Origin: Proteinivorax hydrogeniformans
GTDB lineage: Bacteria; Bacillota; Proteinivoracia; Proteinivoracales; Proteinivoracaceae
Length of the DNA: 64,000 nt
NCBI RefSeq assembly: GCF_040515995.1
Contig: NZ_CP159485.1
Coordinates: 682,001-746,000, forward strand
Reading direction: 5' to 3'
The position numbers were made by a program, and so were the translations under genes. Below, in pieces: positions 17,472-24,918 of this stretch. Within the stretch, counting starts at the first letter, position 1, and each line of letters opens with the position of its first letter. The notes under the pieces are model-generated. The model searched no databases. It worked only from the letters and a program-made list of their open reading frames with translations, and had not been told where the DNA came from.

Positions 17472-17999
17472 ATGAAAAAAACATATATTCAGATTTACAC
17501 AGGTGATGGCAAAGGAAAGACTACTGCAGCACTGGGCTTAGGTTTTAGAGCTGCAGGTAGGGGACTTAAGGTTAAGATGCTACAATTCTTAAAGGGAATG
17601 CACACCGGCGAAGAAGAAAGTATAAAAAGACATGATAATTTCACCCTTTACCCCATAGCAGAGGCGAATGGTTTGTTTTGGACACTACCTAAATCGGAGC
17701 AAATAGAACTTAAAAAAAAGACTCAAATCCAGTGGAGTGAGTTTTTAGAATATCTCAACTCTCACCCTTGTGATGTGTTAATCCTAGATGAAATAATGGC
17801 TGCTTTATATAATGGTTTGATATCAGAGCAGCAGGTCTGTGATTTTCTTGACAAAAAAGATGAGAATATGGAAGTTATTTTAACTGGCCGTAATGCACCT
17901 AAAGCTATTGCTGATCGAGCAGATTTGATAACAGAAATGAAGAAAGTTAGACACTACTATGATAAGGGAGTAATTTCTAGAGAGGGGATCGAAAAGTAA
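17472..17999 (+). CDS. btuR: Corrinoid adenosyltransferase BtuR/CobA
   Basis: This CobA/BtuR-family protein starts KKTYIQIYTGDGKGKTTAAL, with the P-loop GDGKGKTT, and has VLILDEIMAAL (Walker B-like) and VILTGRNAP. It transfers adenosyl from ATP to Co(I) corrinoid. I chose ATG 17472, giving 175 aa and placed right after the btuD stop, rather than in-frame GTG 17460. It is the last gene of the operon; a strong hairpin follows. Confidence 0.93.
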   Translation: MKKTYIQIYTGDGKGKTTAALGLGFRAAGRGLKVKMLQFLKGMHTGEEESIKRHDNFTLYPIAEANGLFWTLPKSEQIELKKKTQIQWSEFLEYLNSHPCDVLILDEIMAALYNGLISEQQVCDFLDKKDENMEVILTGRNAPKAIADRADLITEMKKVRHYYDKGVISREGIEK

Positions 18000-18040
18000 G
18001 ATTTAAAAATTCTGTCATAAAAGGAATAAACAATAAACCT

Positions 18041-18090
18041 AAATACACGTAAAAGCCTAGCTAAATGTTAGGCTTTTACGTGTATTTAAT
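18041..18090 (+). terminator. Terminator of the cobalamin operon
   Basis: A perfect 19-bp stem, AAATACACGTAAAAGCCTA at 18041-18059 and its complement at 18069-18087, has a nine-base loop. The T tract is short and interrupted, so release may be Rho-aided or inefficient. Confidence 0.75.
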
Positions 18091-18164
18091 GCTTTTAAAG
18101 CAATCTTGGAGTAACTAACATTATAAGGATAAGAAAAAATTAAGATTTTTTCACAGATTAAGTA

Positions 18165-18193
18165 TTGACATAAAAAAAGTTTAGGTGTAAAAT
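18165..18193 (+). promoter_or_regulatory. Sigma-A-type promoter before the hisZ remnant
   Basis: TTGACA at 18165-18170 and TAAAAT at 18188-18193 are separated by 17 bp. The promoter appears intact although the gene it served is truncated. Confidence 0.7.
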
Positions 18194-18254
18194 ATTTGCA
18201 ATGTTTCGCTTCTGCGCTTTAGTGAATTAGAGTGATGAAGAGAGGAGGGGTTCT

Positions 18255-18419
18255 TTGAGAAATTTAAAAGTAATGCTACCTGATGGTTTTCAAGATTTGC
18301 TTTTTGATGATTGTTATTTGAGACGGAAAATTGAGGAGGAAATATTAGAAGTTTTTTTGCTTTCAGGGTATATGCAGGTCAGTAGCCCTGCTATTATTAG
18401 AATTCCATTGCCTAGCTAG
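18255..18419 (+). pseudogene. Truncated hisZ (or hisS) 5' remnant
   Basis: From a TTG at 18255, preceded by GAGGAGGGG, 54 codons are open. The first ~45 read as the N-terminus of HisZ/HisS-like class II synthetase folds: LPDGFQDLLFDD, then YLRRKIEEEILEVF, then GYMQVSSPAI. Full proteins are over 300 aa. Similarity stops near 18397 and the frame ends at 18419, 35 bases before the end of the convergent regulator gene. I infer that arrival of the regulator region or a deletion removed the rest. Confidence 0.7.
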
Positions 18420-18454
18420 TGGTTACTAAATGCCTTCTTATATTTAGATGTGTT

Positions 18455-19471
18455 TTAAAAACCAGGGATTACTATACCGTACTTATCTTTAGACGCTTTT
18501 ACATATTTTTTTAGTAAAGTGTTGTTTTGGGTAGTTTTTAAAAGATAAAAGGAATTTTCTATAGAAGCTTGATATTCCCTTGCTCCTTGGTGAAACTGCG
18601 CTATCCCTTGTCTGTAGTACAAAAGGTAAAGAGGACGGAAAACATCTTTATCTAGACAGTAGTTAATTCCTTTACAGCAAACCTCAATAACTTTTTGATG
18701 CTTATCTAGCATGTGATAATTATAGGCGATGTTTGAGTACACTTTTGCTATTAGAGACTCAATGTACTTTGTCTTAAATTTATCATCTAACAATTGACTT
18801 AAAATGAAATATAAAATTTTATTGCTTTGGGTAAAATCGTCTTCTTTTGCTATGAGTAAGCTTAACAATAGTAAAATTCTGTATTCGATATAACAATAAT
18901 TGAAAGTGTCGAATTTTTTTATATTAAAACTTGGTATCGTAAGCCTAAGCTTGTTAATCAAATTTACTTTTACAATTTTAATTTCTGTCGAATGTCCAGT
19001 GTTGTGCACTTTAAATGCTTTTATAAAAGCTAAAAATTGGTCTATCTCTTTGGGGTTAAGTACTGTGTTATAGTCTATGGACTTAATTCTTGCTTCAATG
19101 CATTCTTGTAATTTGATAATTTCATGTTTATCAGTTGAAGTTATTATATAATCCAAGTCATCATGATATTCGAATAGAAGTTTTTCTTGTCTGTATTTTT
19201 TTAGTACTTCCAGCAAGTCTTGCTTATAGACAATTGATAATAACTCCAATGTATCATAACGTGGTATAACTTTTCCTGATTCAATCCTACGAAGAGTATC
19301 AGCGCTAATGGAACCAATCTCTTTAACATCAAGTTGACTATAACCTAGATTCTTTCTAATTTTTCTCAACTCATTTCCAAATCCCTCTGTAACTGGCAAG
19401 TAGAATTGGAGAAATTTTGGCAAATAATTTTCCCTAATCTTTTTCCAGCTCCTCTTTAGGTTTTTCTCCAA
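18455..19471 (-). CDS. HTH-TPR regulator resembling RRNPP receptors, N-terminus replaced by IS21
   Basis: This 338-codon ORF has an XRE helix-turn-helix at about residues 31-85 (FGNELRKIRKNLGYSQLDV, then LRRIESGKVIPRYDTLELL) followed by a helical region with TPR-like repeats (SNIAYNYHMLDKHQKVIEVC; YYRQGIAQFHQG). This is the architecture of RRNPP peptide receptors such as PlcR and NprR. The first 28 codons, 19471 to 19388, are encoded by the tip of the IS21 element. Host sequence starts at GAG 19387. The original start is probably TTG 21918 on the far side of the element. The in-frame TTG 19471 overlaps istB by 38 bases and has no good RBS, so expression is uncertain. Confidence 0.75.
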   Translation of the reverse strand: MEKNLKRSWKKIRENYLPKFLQFYLPVTEGFGNELRKIRKNLGYSQLDVKEIGSISADTLRRIESGKVIPRYDTLELLSIVYKQDLLEVLKKYRQEKLLFEYHDDLDYIITSTDKHEIIKLQECIEARIKSIDYNTVLNPKEIDQFLAFIKAFKVHNTGHSTEIKIVKVNLINKLRLTIPSFNIKKFDTFNYCYIEYRILLLLSLLIAKEDDFTQSNKILYFILSQLLDDKFKTKYIESLIAKVYSNIAYNYHMLDKHQKVIEVCCKGINYCLDKDVFRPLYLLYYRQGIAQFHQGAREYQASIENSFYLLKTTQNNTLLKKYVKASKDKYGIVIPGF

Positions 19472-20210
19472 AAAATGATTCTCTGTGTGCTAATCTATAA
19501 CTTTTACCTGACATGTTAAATAACTCGCATCTATGGGTGATTCTATCTAAAACAGCTGTAGTTAAAGCTGGGTCACCTAGTAGTTCTGTCCAATCTTCTA
19601 GCCCCTTATTTGAGGTAATAATAAGTGATGCTTGTTCATGAAGTGCCGTTATAAGTTGGAAAAACAAGTTAGACTCTTCTCTAGATATCGGCAAGTAGCC
19701 TAATTCATCGATTATTAGTAAGCTAGATGATAAAACCTTGTTTATTTTACCTTTACTTTTTCTTGATATCTCTTGGGTTTTTAAACAGTGCATAAGGTCG
19801 TTCATAGTAACAAAGCTAACCTTATACCCCATCTCAACAGCCCTGTAGCCTAATGCTATGGCTAAGTGAGTTTTGCCGACCCCAGGAGGGCCCAGGAAAA
19901 TTAAATTATACATACGGTCTATCCATTCCAGTTCAGATAAACTGTTAACTTGCCTTTGAGTTATCGACTTTTGAAAATCTAAATCAAAATCCTCTATAGT
20001 TTTAAGCGTAGGAAAACCAGCGTTTTTTAGCCTTCTTGCCTGTGCTTTCTCTTCTTTTAATTTCATTTCTTCTTCAAGTATGTTTAACAAAAATTGCTGA
20101 TAAGAAATGCTTTTTCCATCTGCATCTTGAACGACTTTAGAAGCGTTTGTATCTAAGTAGTCAAGCTTTAATTTTTTAGCATTTTCTTTAATTAGCTCCA
20201 ATTTCTCCAC
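19434..20210 (-). CDS. istB: IS21-family helper ATPase IstB
   Basis: The 258-aa AAA+ protein has Walker A GPPGVGKTHLA near 103-113, Walker B LLIIDELGYLP and a later TSNKGLEDW sensor region, all as in IstB/DnaC-like ATPases. It directs IS21 target selection and transposition with IstA. The GTG start at 20210 overlaps the end of istA by 23 bases, the usual coupling. The 3' end overlaps the new start of the regulator ORF. Confidence 0.95.
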   Translation of the reverse strand: MEKLELIKENAKKLKLDYLDTNASKVVQDADGKSISYQQFLLNILEEEMKLKEEKAQARRLKNAGFPTLKTIEDFDLDFQKSITQRQVNSLSELEWIDRMYNLIFLGPPGVGKTHLAIALGYRAVEMGYKVSFVTMNDLMHCLKTQEISRKSKGKINKVLSSSLLIIDELGYLPISREESNLFFQLITALHEQASLIITSNKGLEDWTELLGDPALTTAVLDRITHRCELFNMSGKSYRLAHRESFFGEKPKEELEKD

Positions 20211-21750
20211 TATGATTATCCCCTTTCAAAGAATTAGTATATTCTTCTATACTTCTTATTTCAGGCTTTAAATCCTGATACTTTGAAGGGGTAGAAATGT
20301 CTGCCTTAAAGTACTTTTTATTAAGTTGTCGTTTTTCTTCCTCCTTAAAGTATTGGATTGTATCTTTAAGCATACCAGCGCTGTAGAGTTTTCTTTCAAC
20401 GCAGTAATCAATAGCTTTTTGTACAAGCGACGGGTTTTCAGATGTCACTGTTTTAATTATTAGGTTAGATTGATCTTTAAAGTATCTAGATTTTTCAGCC
20501 CTAATGATATCAATAAATGTTATTGCCTTATCAGTTTCACCTAAACTCTTTAAAACTTTCTCACGCATTTCGTCGTAACTGTACTTTCTTGTTTTTTGCC
20601 TATCTGGGTGGCCTAGTGTTACTAACTGGCCTTTTCCATTAGCAATTTTATGTGTGATAATTAATTCATTAGTATCTTTATCAATGATGTCAAGACAATC
20701 TTTTTTAACTGATAAACCCACTTCTTTACCTGGTGAGTAAGTCCCTATGGGTACTTGATATCTGTTTTGTTTGTAAAATACTGTATTGTTTTTTCTTACT
20801 AGATAGGTTAAAATTTTAGTATCAGTGGATTCAGCAAAGAGGGTAGGTATTGGCATTAAGTGTTCCTTTTCCAGAGCAAACACTTCTGCCGGTGCCTTCT
20901 TTGTTGTTTCATGGACTTTTTTATTGCCGGTTCTTTCTAGCCATTTTAGACTATCATCATTAAAGGATTCAATATCTACAAACTTTCTATGTTTAGCGAA
21001 GTTATTCTTGGCATACTTTACTACAGCTTCTACTTTGCCTTTGCTTTCAGGATCAGCCTTTCTGCAAAGGTACACTTTAAACTTAAGAGAGTTAAGATAG
21101 TTTTGAAATCCTTCGGTGTATAATATATCTCCATTGTTTTCAGAAACTACTAGTACTTTATCTTGATCATAAACTATCTCTTTAGGTCTGCCGCCAAAGT
21201 ACTCGAAAGCTTTGTTGTGGGCTTTGATAAAGGTTGATGTTGTAAATGGCTTGTCCGACCACCATACAAACTTGTATCTTGAATGTGATAAAACCATTCC
21301 AAAACAATATACTTTTACTCTTTTATTATCGTGTGTCTCAAGCCAGATCTCTCCTAAATCAACTTGAGCTTGATACCCCATAGGCAGATCTTCTATTTCT
21401 TCATATTGCCTAACTGACGTCACTTTAGGTAAATCATACTCTTTTCTAAGTTTATTTACATAGAGCCTTAGAGTTCTTTCCTTAAAATCTAGCTCATCAT
21501 GTTTTTCTAAAAGCCAGTCGTAAATTTGAGCAGCTGACATATCTCGGTATTCTTTAATCCATTCTAAAATTTGCTTTTCGTATTTATCCACCTTCTTTCT
21601 CCGTGATTGAGCTGTTTTATGGAGCTCTGAAAACTCATCAAACTCCATATCCCAGTACTTTGATACGGTCTTGTAGTCAATCTCTAGTAGCCTTGCAACT
21701 TGGGATTTATTTAATCCCCTAGACCTATTTTCTTTAATTTTGGCAAACAT
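20188..21750 (-). CDS. istA: IS21-family transposase IstA
   Basis: This 520-aa DDE transposase has an N-terminal HTH (GLNKSQVARLLEIDYKTVSKY) followed by an rve-type catalytic core with Asp in QAQVDLGEIW, Asp in IVYDQDK and Glu in KGKVEAVVKYAK. A C-terminal beta-rich region follows. I chose ATG 21750, preceded by AGAGGTGGG, over an upstream TTG at 21765. The stop overlaps istB. Confidence 0.95.
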   Translation of the reverse strand: MFAKIKENRSRGLNKSQVARLLEIDYKTVSKYWDMEFDEFSELHKTAQSRRKKVDKYEKQILEWIKEYRDMSAAQIYDWLLEKHDELDFKERTLRLYVNKLRKEYDLPKVTSVRQYEEIEDLPMGYQAQVDLGEIWLETHDNKRVKVYCFGMVLSHSRYKFVWWSDKPFTTSTFIKAHNKAFEYFGGRPKEIVYDQDKVLVVSENNGDILYTEGFQNYLNSLKFKVYLCRKADPESKGKVEAVVKYAKNNFAKHRKFVDIESFNDDSLKWLERTGNKKVHETTKKAPAEVFALEKEHLMPIPTLFAESTDTKILTYLVRKNNTVFYKQNRYQVPIGTYSPGKEVGLSVKKDCLDIIDKDTNELIITHKIANGKGQLVTLGHPDRQKTRKYSYDEMREKVLKSLGETDKAITFIDIIRAEKSRYFKDQSNLIIKTVTSENPSLVQKAIDYCVERKLYSAGMLKDTIQYFKEEEKRQLNKKYFKADISTPSKYQDLKPEIRSIEEYTNSLKGDNHSGEIGAN

Positions 21751-21776
21751 ATCCCACCTCTTCAATTCTCATACCT

Positions 21777-21822
21777 CCTCTGATAAATTAACTCTTTAAT
21801 TTTATCAGAGGGGGTATTTTTT
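21777..21822. promoter_or_regulatory. Hairpin near the IS21 right tip, before istA
   Basis: CCTCTGATAAA and TTTATCAGAGG pair across a 13-base loop. Read on the plus strand it is followed by GGGTATTTTTTT, like an intrinsic terminator. Read on the minus strand, towards istA, it sequesters an AGGAGG that could act as a ribosome-binding site. Such tip structures in insertion sequences typically limit transposase expression from outside transcripts. Confidence 0.6.
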
Positions 21823-21892
21823 TGGTAGATAACTGGAAAAAATTCTCCGTTTTTATTTGCCAAAATCTCTCCATTTTAGTTTACCATTTACA

Positions 21893-21918
21893 CCCTCCAA
21901 CTCATATTTAACAAACAA
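21893..21918 (-). pseudogene. Displaced native 5' end of the HTH-TPR regulator gene
   Basis: On the minus strand a run of seven G lies six bases before TTG 21918. The frame from that TTG runs through seven codons to a GAG GG inside the CCCTC target duplication. It then continues in the same frame at 19387 on the other side of the IS. This gives the pre-insertion N-terminus, ending ...ELEGFGNELRKI. A promoter for it is visible upstream. Confidence 0.7.
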
Positions 21919-21944
21919 ACTAATCCCCCCCATCCTTGAAAAGG

Positions 21945-21972
21945 ATTATAGTTTTTAATTATTGTATACCAA
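21945..21972 (-). promoter_or_regulatory. Promoter of the HTH-TPR regulator
   Basis: On the minus strand TTGGTA and a perfect TATAAT are separated by 16 bp, about 25 bases before the native TTG start. A small ATCCTT/AAGGAT hairpin overlaps the -10 and start site. Since the insertion, this promoter would read into the IS. Confidence 0.55.
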
Positions 21973-22042
21973 CAGGAAAAAAAAGCAAATTGACACTTGG
22001 GACTTATTATGAAGCTATTTATAAGTTTACTCAAACTAACTA

Positions 22043-22109
22043 TTTAACGCGTTAAAACGCTAAATCCAGAAAAAGTTCTGGATTTTATGACTATTTTATA
22101 CTGTATAAT
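22043..22109 (+). promoter_or_regulatory. Palindrome, hairpin and -10 box before the secreted peptide gene
   Basis: A perfect 14-bp palindrome, TTTAACGCGTTAAA, lies at 22043-22056. Next is a 10-bp hairpin (AAATCCAGAA, loop AAAG, TTCTGGATTT) at 22062-22085, then TATAAT at 22104-22109 with no convincing -35. A poor -35 with an upstream palindrome is what an activator-dependent promoter looks like. The site would be near -66. The hairpin could also be a weak terminator for the minus strand. Confidence 0.5.
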
Positions 22110-22142
22110 TATAAGCAAATATAGGAAAGGGAGGGGAGTTAA

Positions 22143-22283
22143 ATGAAAAAAAGGTTATTTGTAAGTGGTATAATTTTAGCAATAGTTTTATCAATAGTTT
22201 TAGCTCCAACTGTCGCCCTAGCTGGTGAAGAAGATGTTCCTAGAGAATTTATTCGCCAGCAAAATGTAGAATTTACTTTATAG
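22143..22283 (+). CDS. 46-aa secreted peptide, candidate quorum-sensing pheromone precursor
   Basis: The ATG follows GGAAAGGGAGGGGAG. The product has a KKR N-terminus, a ~18-residue hydrophobic core and an AxA signal peptidase site (VALA before GEE), leaving about 19 residues ending REFIRQQNVEFTL. Size and layout match PapR- and NprX-type pheromone precursors, and it is divergent from an HTH-TPR regulator and upstream of an exoprotease. The C-terminal five to eight residues would be the signal if the analogy holds. The alternative is a truncated secreted-protein gene. Confidence 0.6.
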   Translation: MKKRLFVSGIILAIVLSIVLAPTVALAGEEDVPREFIRQQNVEFTL

Positions 22284-22387
22284 CTAAGTGGAAATTTTAG
22301 GAAAGGAGGGGTAATTTAAATCTAATATCCTTGGTGTAGCTAGAGAGAGTTAACTAAAAGTTAGCGAAAAAAAAAAGGAGTTTTACT

Positions 22388-23986
22388 ATGAGAAAACGTT
22401 TGTCGGTAATGTTAATTTTAATTTTAACCTTGACTACGTTTGCTGGAGCTGCCTTAGCTAATGAAGATGATAACTCTTACGTTAATAATGAAAAGATAGA
22501 AATAATAGAAGGAGAAATGATCGTTACGATCTCAAAAAACACTGGCTTAAGAGCCCAGAAAGCACAAGAGGAGCTTTCTAAGCATGTAAAGGCAATCGAA
22601 AAAAGCGGGTTTAAGGTCAAAGGTTCGATTTTAGGTGAGCAAGGTGAAAGTGGTATTACCATACGTAACTTTGATGACAATAAACTTGAAAGATTAACGC
22701 AGTCAATGGGTTTTGTATACTTAGTTGACTATAGTGAGCGTTATGATTCTATGTCTAAAGCATCTAAAGCTTTAGAAAAGCAGCTTGCTAAACAAGGCGT
22801 TGATGTTGAGTATATAGAACCTAACTATAAATTGTATGCACTGGGTACCCCTCATGACGATATGCATCCGAATCAACAATGGCATTATGAAATGATAAAT
22901 GCCCCACAAACTTGGAGTGAGTTTACAGTTGGTTCACAAGATGTAACAGTTGCCATTTTGGATACGGGTATAGATTATAACCATGAAAGCCTAAGAAACC
23001 TTGTAGATACTAACCTAGGGAAAAATTATACAACCAGTAATCAAAGTGACTTTATGGATAGGCAGGGACATGGAACACATGTGGCAGGAACTGTTGCAAG
23101 CTATAATAAAGTTACAGGTGTAGCTTACAATGTAACTTTAATACCAGTAAAGGTATTGGGGGATGATGGCAGCGGCTCACTTTTTAATATAATAAATGGG
23201 ATAACTTATGCAACGGATATTGGAGCAGATATAATAAACATGTCTTTAGGTGGTGGAGGTTTTTCTCAAAGTATGAATAACGCATGTGAAGCTGCAGCGG
23301 AAGCTGGCACGATACCGATAGCTGCTAGCGGAAATAACGGCAGATCAAGTATCTCTTATCCTGCGAACTATGACTCTGTTATGGCTGTTGGCTCAGTTGA
23401 CTCTAACGGAAATAGATCTAGTTTTTCAAATTACGGGGATGGACTTGACTTAGTTGCTCCAGGCAGGAACATATACAGCACCACTCCAAACAATAGATAT
23501 AACACGTTTAGCGGAACTTCTATGGCGGCTCCTCATGTAGCAGGGGTAGCAAGCTTAGTCCGTTCGGTTGACTCAAGTCTTTCTACGAATGAAGTAATCA
23601 ATATATTAAATAATACAGCTCAACAAGCAGGATCATTTTATCAGTATGGACACGGTATTGTTGATGCTTATGCCGCTGTAGCTCAGGCTTATGGAGACAC
23701 AACTCCAGACCCTGATCCCGAAGTAGAGGTTATAGGTCACGAAATCCGTGATATCCAAACATGGACTGAAACAAGGGGATGGTGGTGGTGGACAATTACA
23801 GAGTATCACATAAGTGCCGATGTATATATAATACTATGTGACGGTACAGAACACTATCATGGTCAAGTTTCCGAATATAGTAGTCAGGGATATCCTACTA
23901 TTGAAAAAACTGTAAACGGGGAAGCAATAGCCCAGTCTACAAATGAAAAAATACCCTATAGTAAAGATGTAGTTGTCGAACCCTAA
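22388..23986 (+). CDS. Secreted subtilisin-like serine protease
   Basis: The 532-aa preproprotein has a signal peptide (cleavage near ALA-NEDD, about residue 25) and a ~120-residue propeptide. The S8 catalytic domain follows, with Asp in VAILDTGID (about 194), His in GHGTHVAG (about 228), the oxyanion Asn region ASGNNG, and Ser in GTSMAAPHVAG (about 378). A proline/Asp linker then leads to a ~90-residue unknown C-terminal domain rich in Trp and Tyr. It acts outside the cell. A strong RBS AAAAAGGAG precedes ATG. It lies just behind the pheromone-like peptide gene and may be its regulated output or its processing protease. Confidence 0.93.
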   Translation: MRKRLSVMLILILTLTTFAGAALANEDDNSYVNNEKIEIIEGEMIVTISKNTGLRAQKAQEELSKHVKAIEKSGFKVKGSILGEQGESGITIRNFDDNKLERLTQSMGFVYLVDYSERYDSMSKASKALEKQLAKQGVDVEYIEPNYKLYALGTPHDDMHPNQQWHYEMINAPQTWSEFTVGSQDVTVAILDTGIDYNHESLRNLVDTNLGKNYTTSNQSDFMDRQGHGTHVAGTVASYNKVTGVAYNVTLIPVKVLGDDGSGSLFNIINGITYATDIGADIINMSLGGGGFSQSMNNACEAAAEAGTIPIAASGNNGRSSISYPANYDSVMAVGSVDSNGNRSSFSNYGDGLDLVAPGRNIYSTTPNNRYNTFSGTSMAAPHVAGVASLVRSVDSSLSTNEVINILNNTAQQAGSFYQYGHGIVDAYAAVAQAYGDTTPDPDPEVEVIGHEIRDIQTWTETRGWWWWTITEYHISADVYIILCDGTEHYHGQVSEYSSQGYPTIEKTVNGEAIAQSTNEKIPYSKDVVVEP

Positions 23987-24104
23987 AATTTCTGCTCAAT
24001 AGTTATAAAGACAGGGGAAGAGGTTGCTACAAAAAACTTACTTTTAAGCTGTCTGGTTACGAGTATGTCATGTTTTGAGGGTGAGATTTAAGAAACGAAA
24101 AGGG

Positions 24105-24136
24105 GGGGGCTAACTTGAAATTTCAAGTTAGCCCCC
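24105..24136. repeat. Perfect 32-bp palindrome after the protease gene
   Basis: The left half GGGGGCTAACTTGAAA is exactly complementary to the right half, with no loop. It follows the protease gene by ~120 bases but has no T tract. It could be a cruciform-forming terminator, a processing site or an inverted-repeat scar. A second imperfect hairpin (AATAACC... with ...GGTTATT) follows at 24139-24183. Confidence 0.7.
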
Positions 24137-24204
24137 TACCAATAACCCCTTAAGATACTTTAAAACTGTTCTTAAAGGTTATTTGAGAGAGGAGAGAGCT
24201 AATT

Positions 24205-24582
24205 ATGAAATCTTCAGAAACACCCCCAAAAGTTAATGAACAATTTATAAACGTAAAATTAGTAGTTATTATTATTGTTGTCGGTATGCTTATAGCCACA
24301 AGTTTGTTAAATCAAGGAGACTCCATGCGTAAAGACGAAAATGTTAACGTTTTATGGACAAAGGCGCAGCTGTACATTCTAGAAGTTGGAATAGAGGAAG
24401 CTTTGGGAAAACATTATATAGGTGAAACTGCTAATCCTTTGATGGACTATTTAGTCAAAGATGCAAAGAGACTTGAAGGCTATGAAGTTGAAATAAAAAA
24501 CGATGGTAGTATCATTATTACAGACAGTGAAGATATAGAGCACGTTGAGCCTCCTCTGCCTACTAAGTATTTATCATTATAA
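24205..24582 (+). CDS. Small membrane-anchored hypothetical protein, 125 aa
   Basis: I do not recognise this family. One hydrophobic segment at about residues 17-35 (LVVIIIVVGMLIATSLL) is followed by a soluble ~90-residue part with an alternating-charge beta-like end (VEIKNDGSIIITDSEDIE). The N-terminus has no cleavage site, so it is probably anchored with the C-terminus outside. The RBS is GAGAGGAGAG. It has a hairpin on each side and so is probably monocistronic. Confidence 0.65.
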   Translation: MKSSETPPKVNEQFINVKLVVIIIVVGMLIATSLLNQGDSMRKDENVNVLWTKAQLYILEVGIEEALGKHYIGETANPLMDYLVKDAKRLEGYEVEIKNDGSIIITDSEDIEHVEPPLPTKYLSL

Positions 24583-24918
24583 ATTACTGTTTAATTTAAG
24601 AGTATCTATTAAAAAAATGCCATAAATAACTAATCAAAATCCCAAGAAGTAATTAGCTTTTTGGGGTTTTTATGTATTAGAGCGATAAAACTCAAGTACG
24701 TATTAAAAGATGAGGGCAAAGGTGCCTTTTTTTATTCCATATGCTTAAAGTTTTATAACAATCCAAAATACAAAGATTGCACAAATGCTGTCCTTGTCTT
24801 TTGTGGATTTCGGTGTATAAAGTTAAGTAATTAAAGGGTTAACAAAAGGTTTATCGAATGGAGTAACTAATAGGTTATCCGAATCTAAAAAATACTTACA
24901 GCAGGGGGTAAGAAAAAG
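24583..24918 (+). terminator. Intergenic region with two terminator hairpins
   Basis: AAAATCCCAA and TTGGGGTTTT (24636-24670) form a terminator stem for the preceding gene. A short second one (loop AAGG, 24713-24733) runs into seven T. I see nothing else recognisable up to 24900. Confidence 0.65.

Larger units (their letters stand above)
19388..21892 (-). mobile_element. IS21-family insertion sequence, apparently complete (2505 bp)
   Basis: It carries istA and istB, overlapping, on the minus strand. The ends are inverted repeats: the left starts TGTAACTGGCAAGTAGAATT and the right, read inward, TGTAAATGGTAAACTAAAAT, then both continue with GGAGA.ATTTTGGCAAATAA. The element is flanked by the direct repeat CCCTC (19383-19387 and 21893-21897), the 5-bp target duplication expected of the family. 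Both ORFs are open and motifs intact, so it looks recent and possibly active. It interrupts the HTH-TPR regulator gene. Confidence 0.93.
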
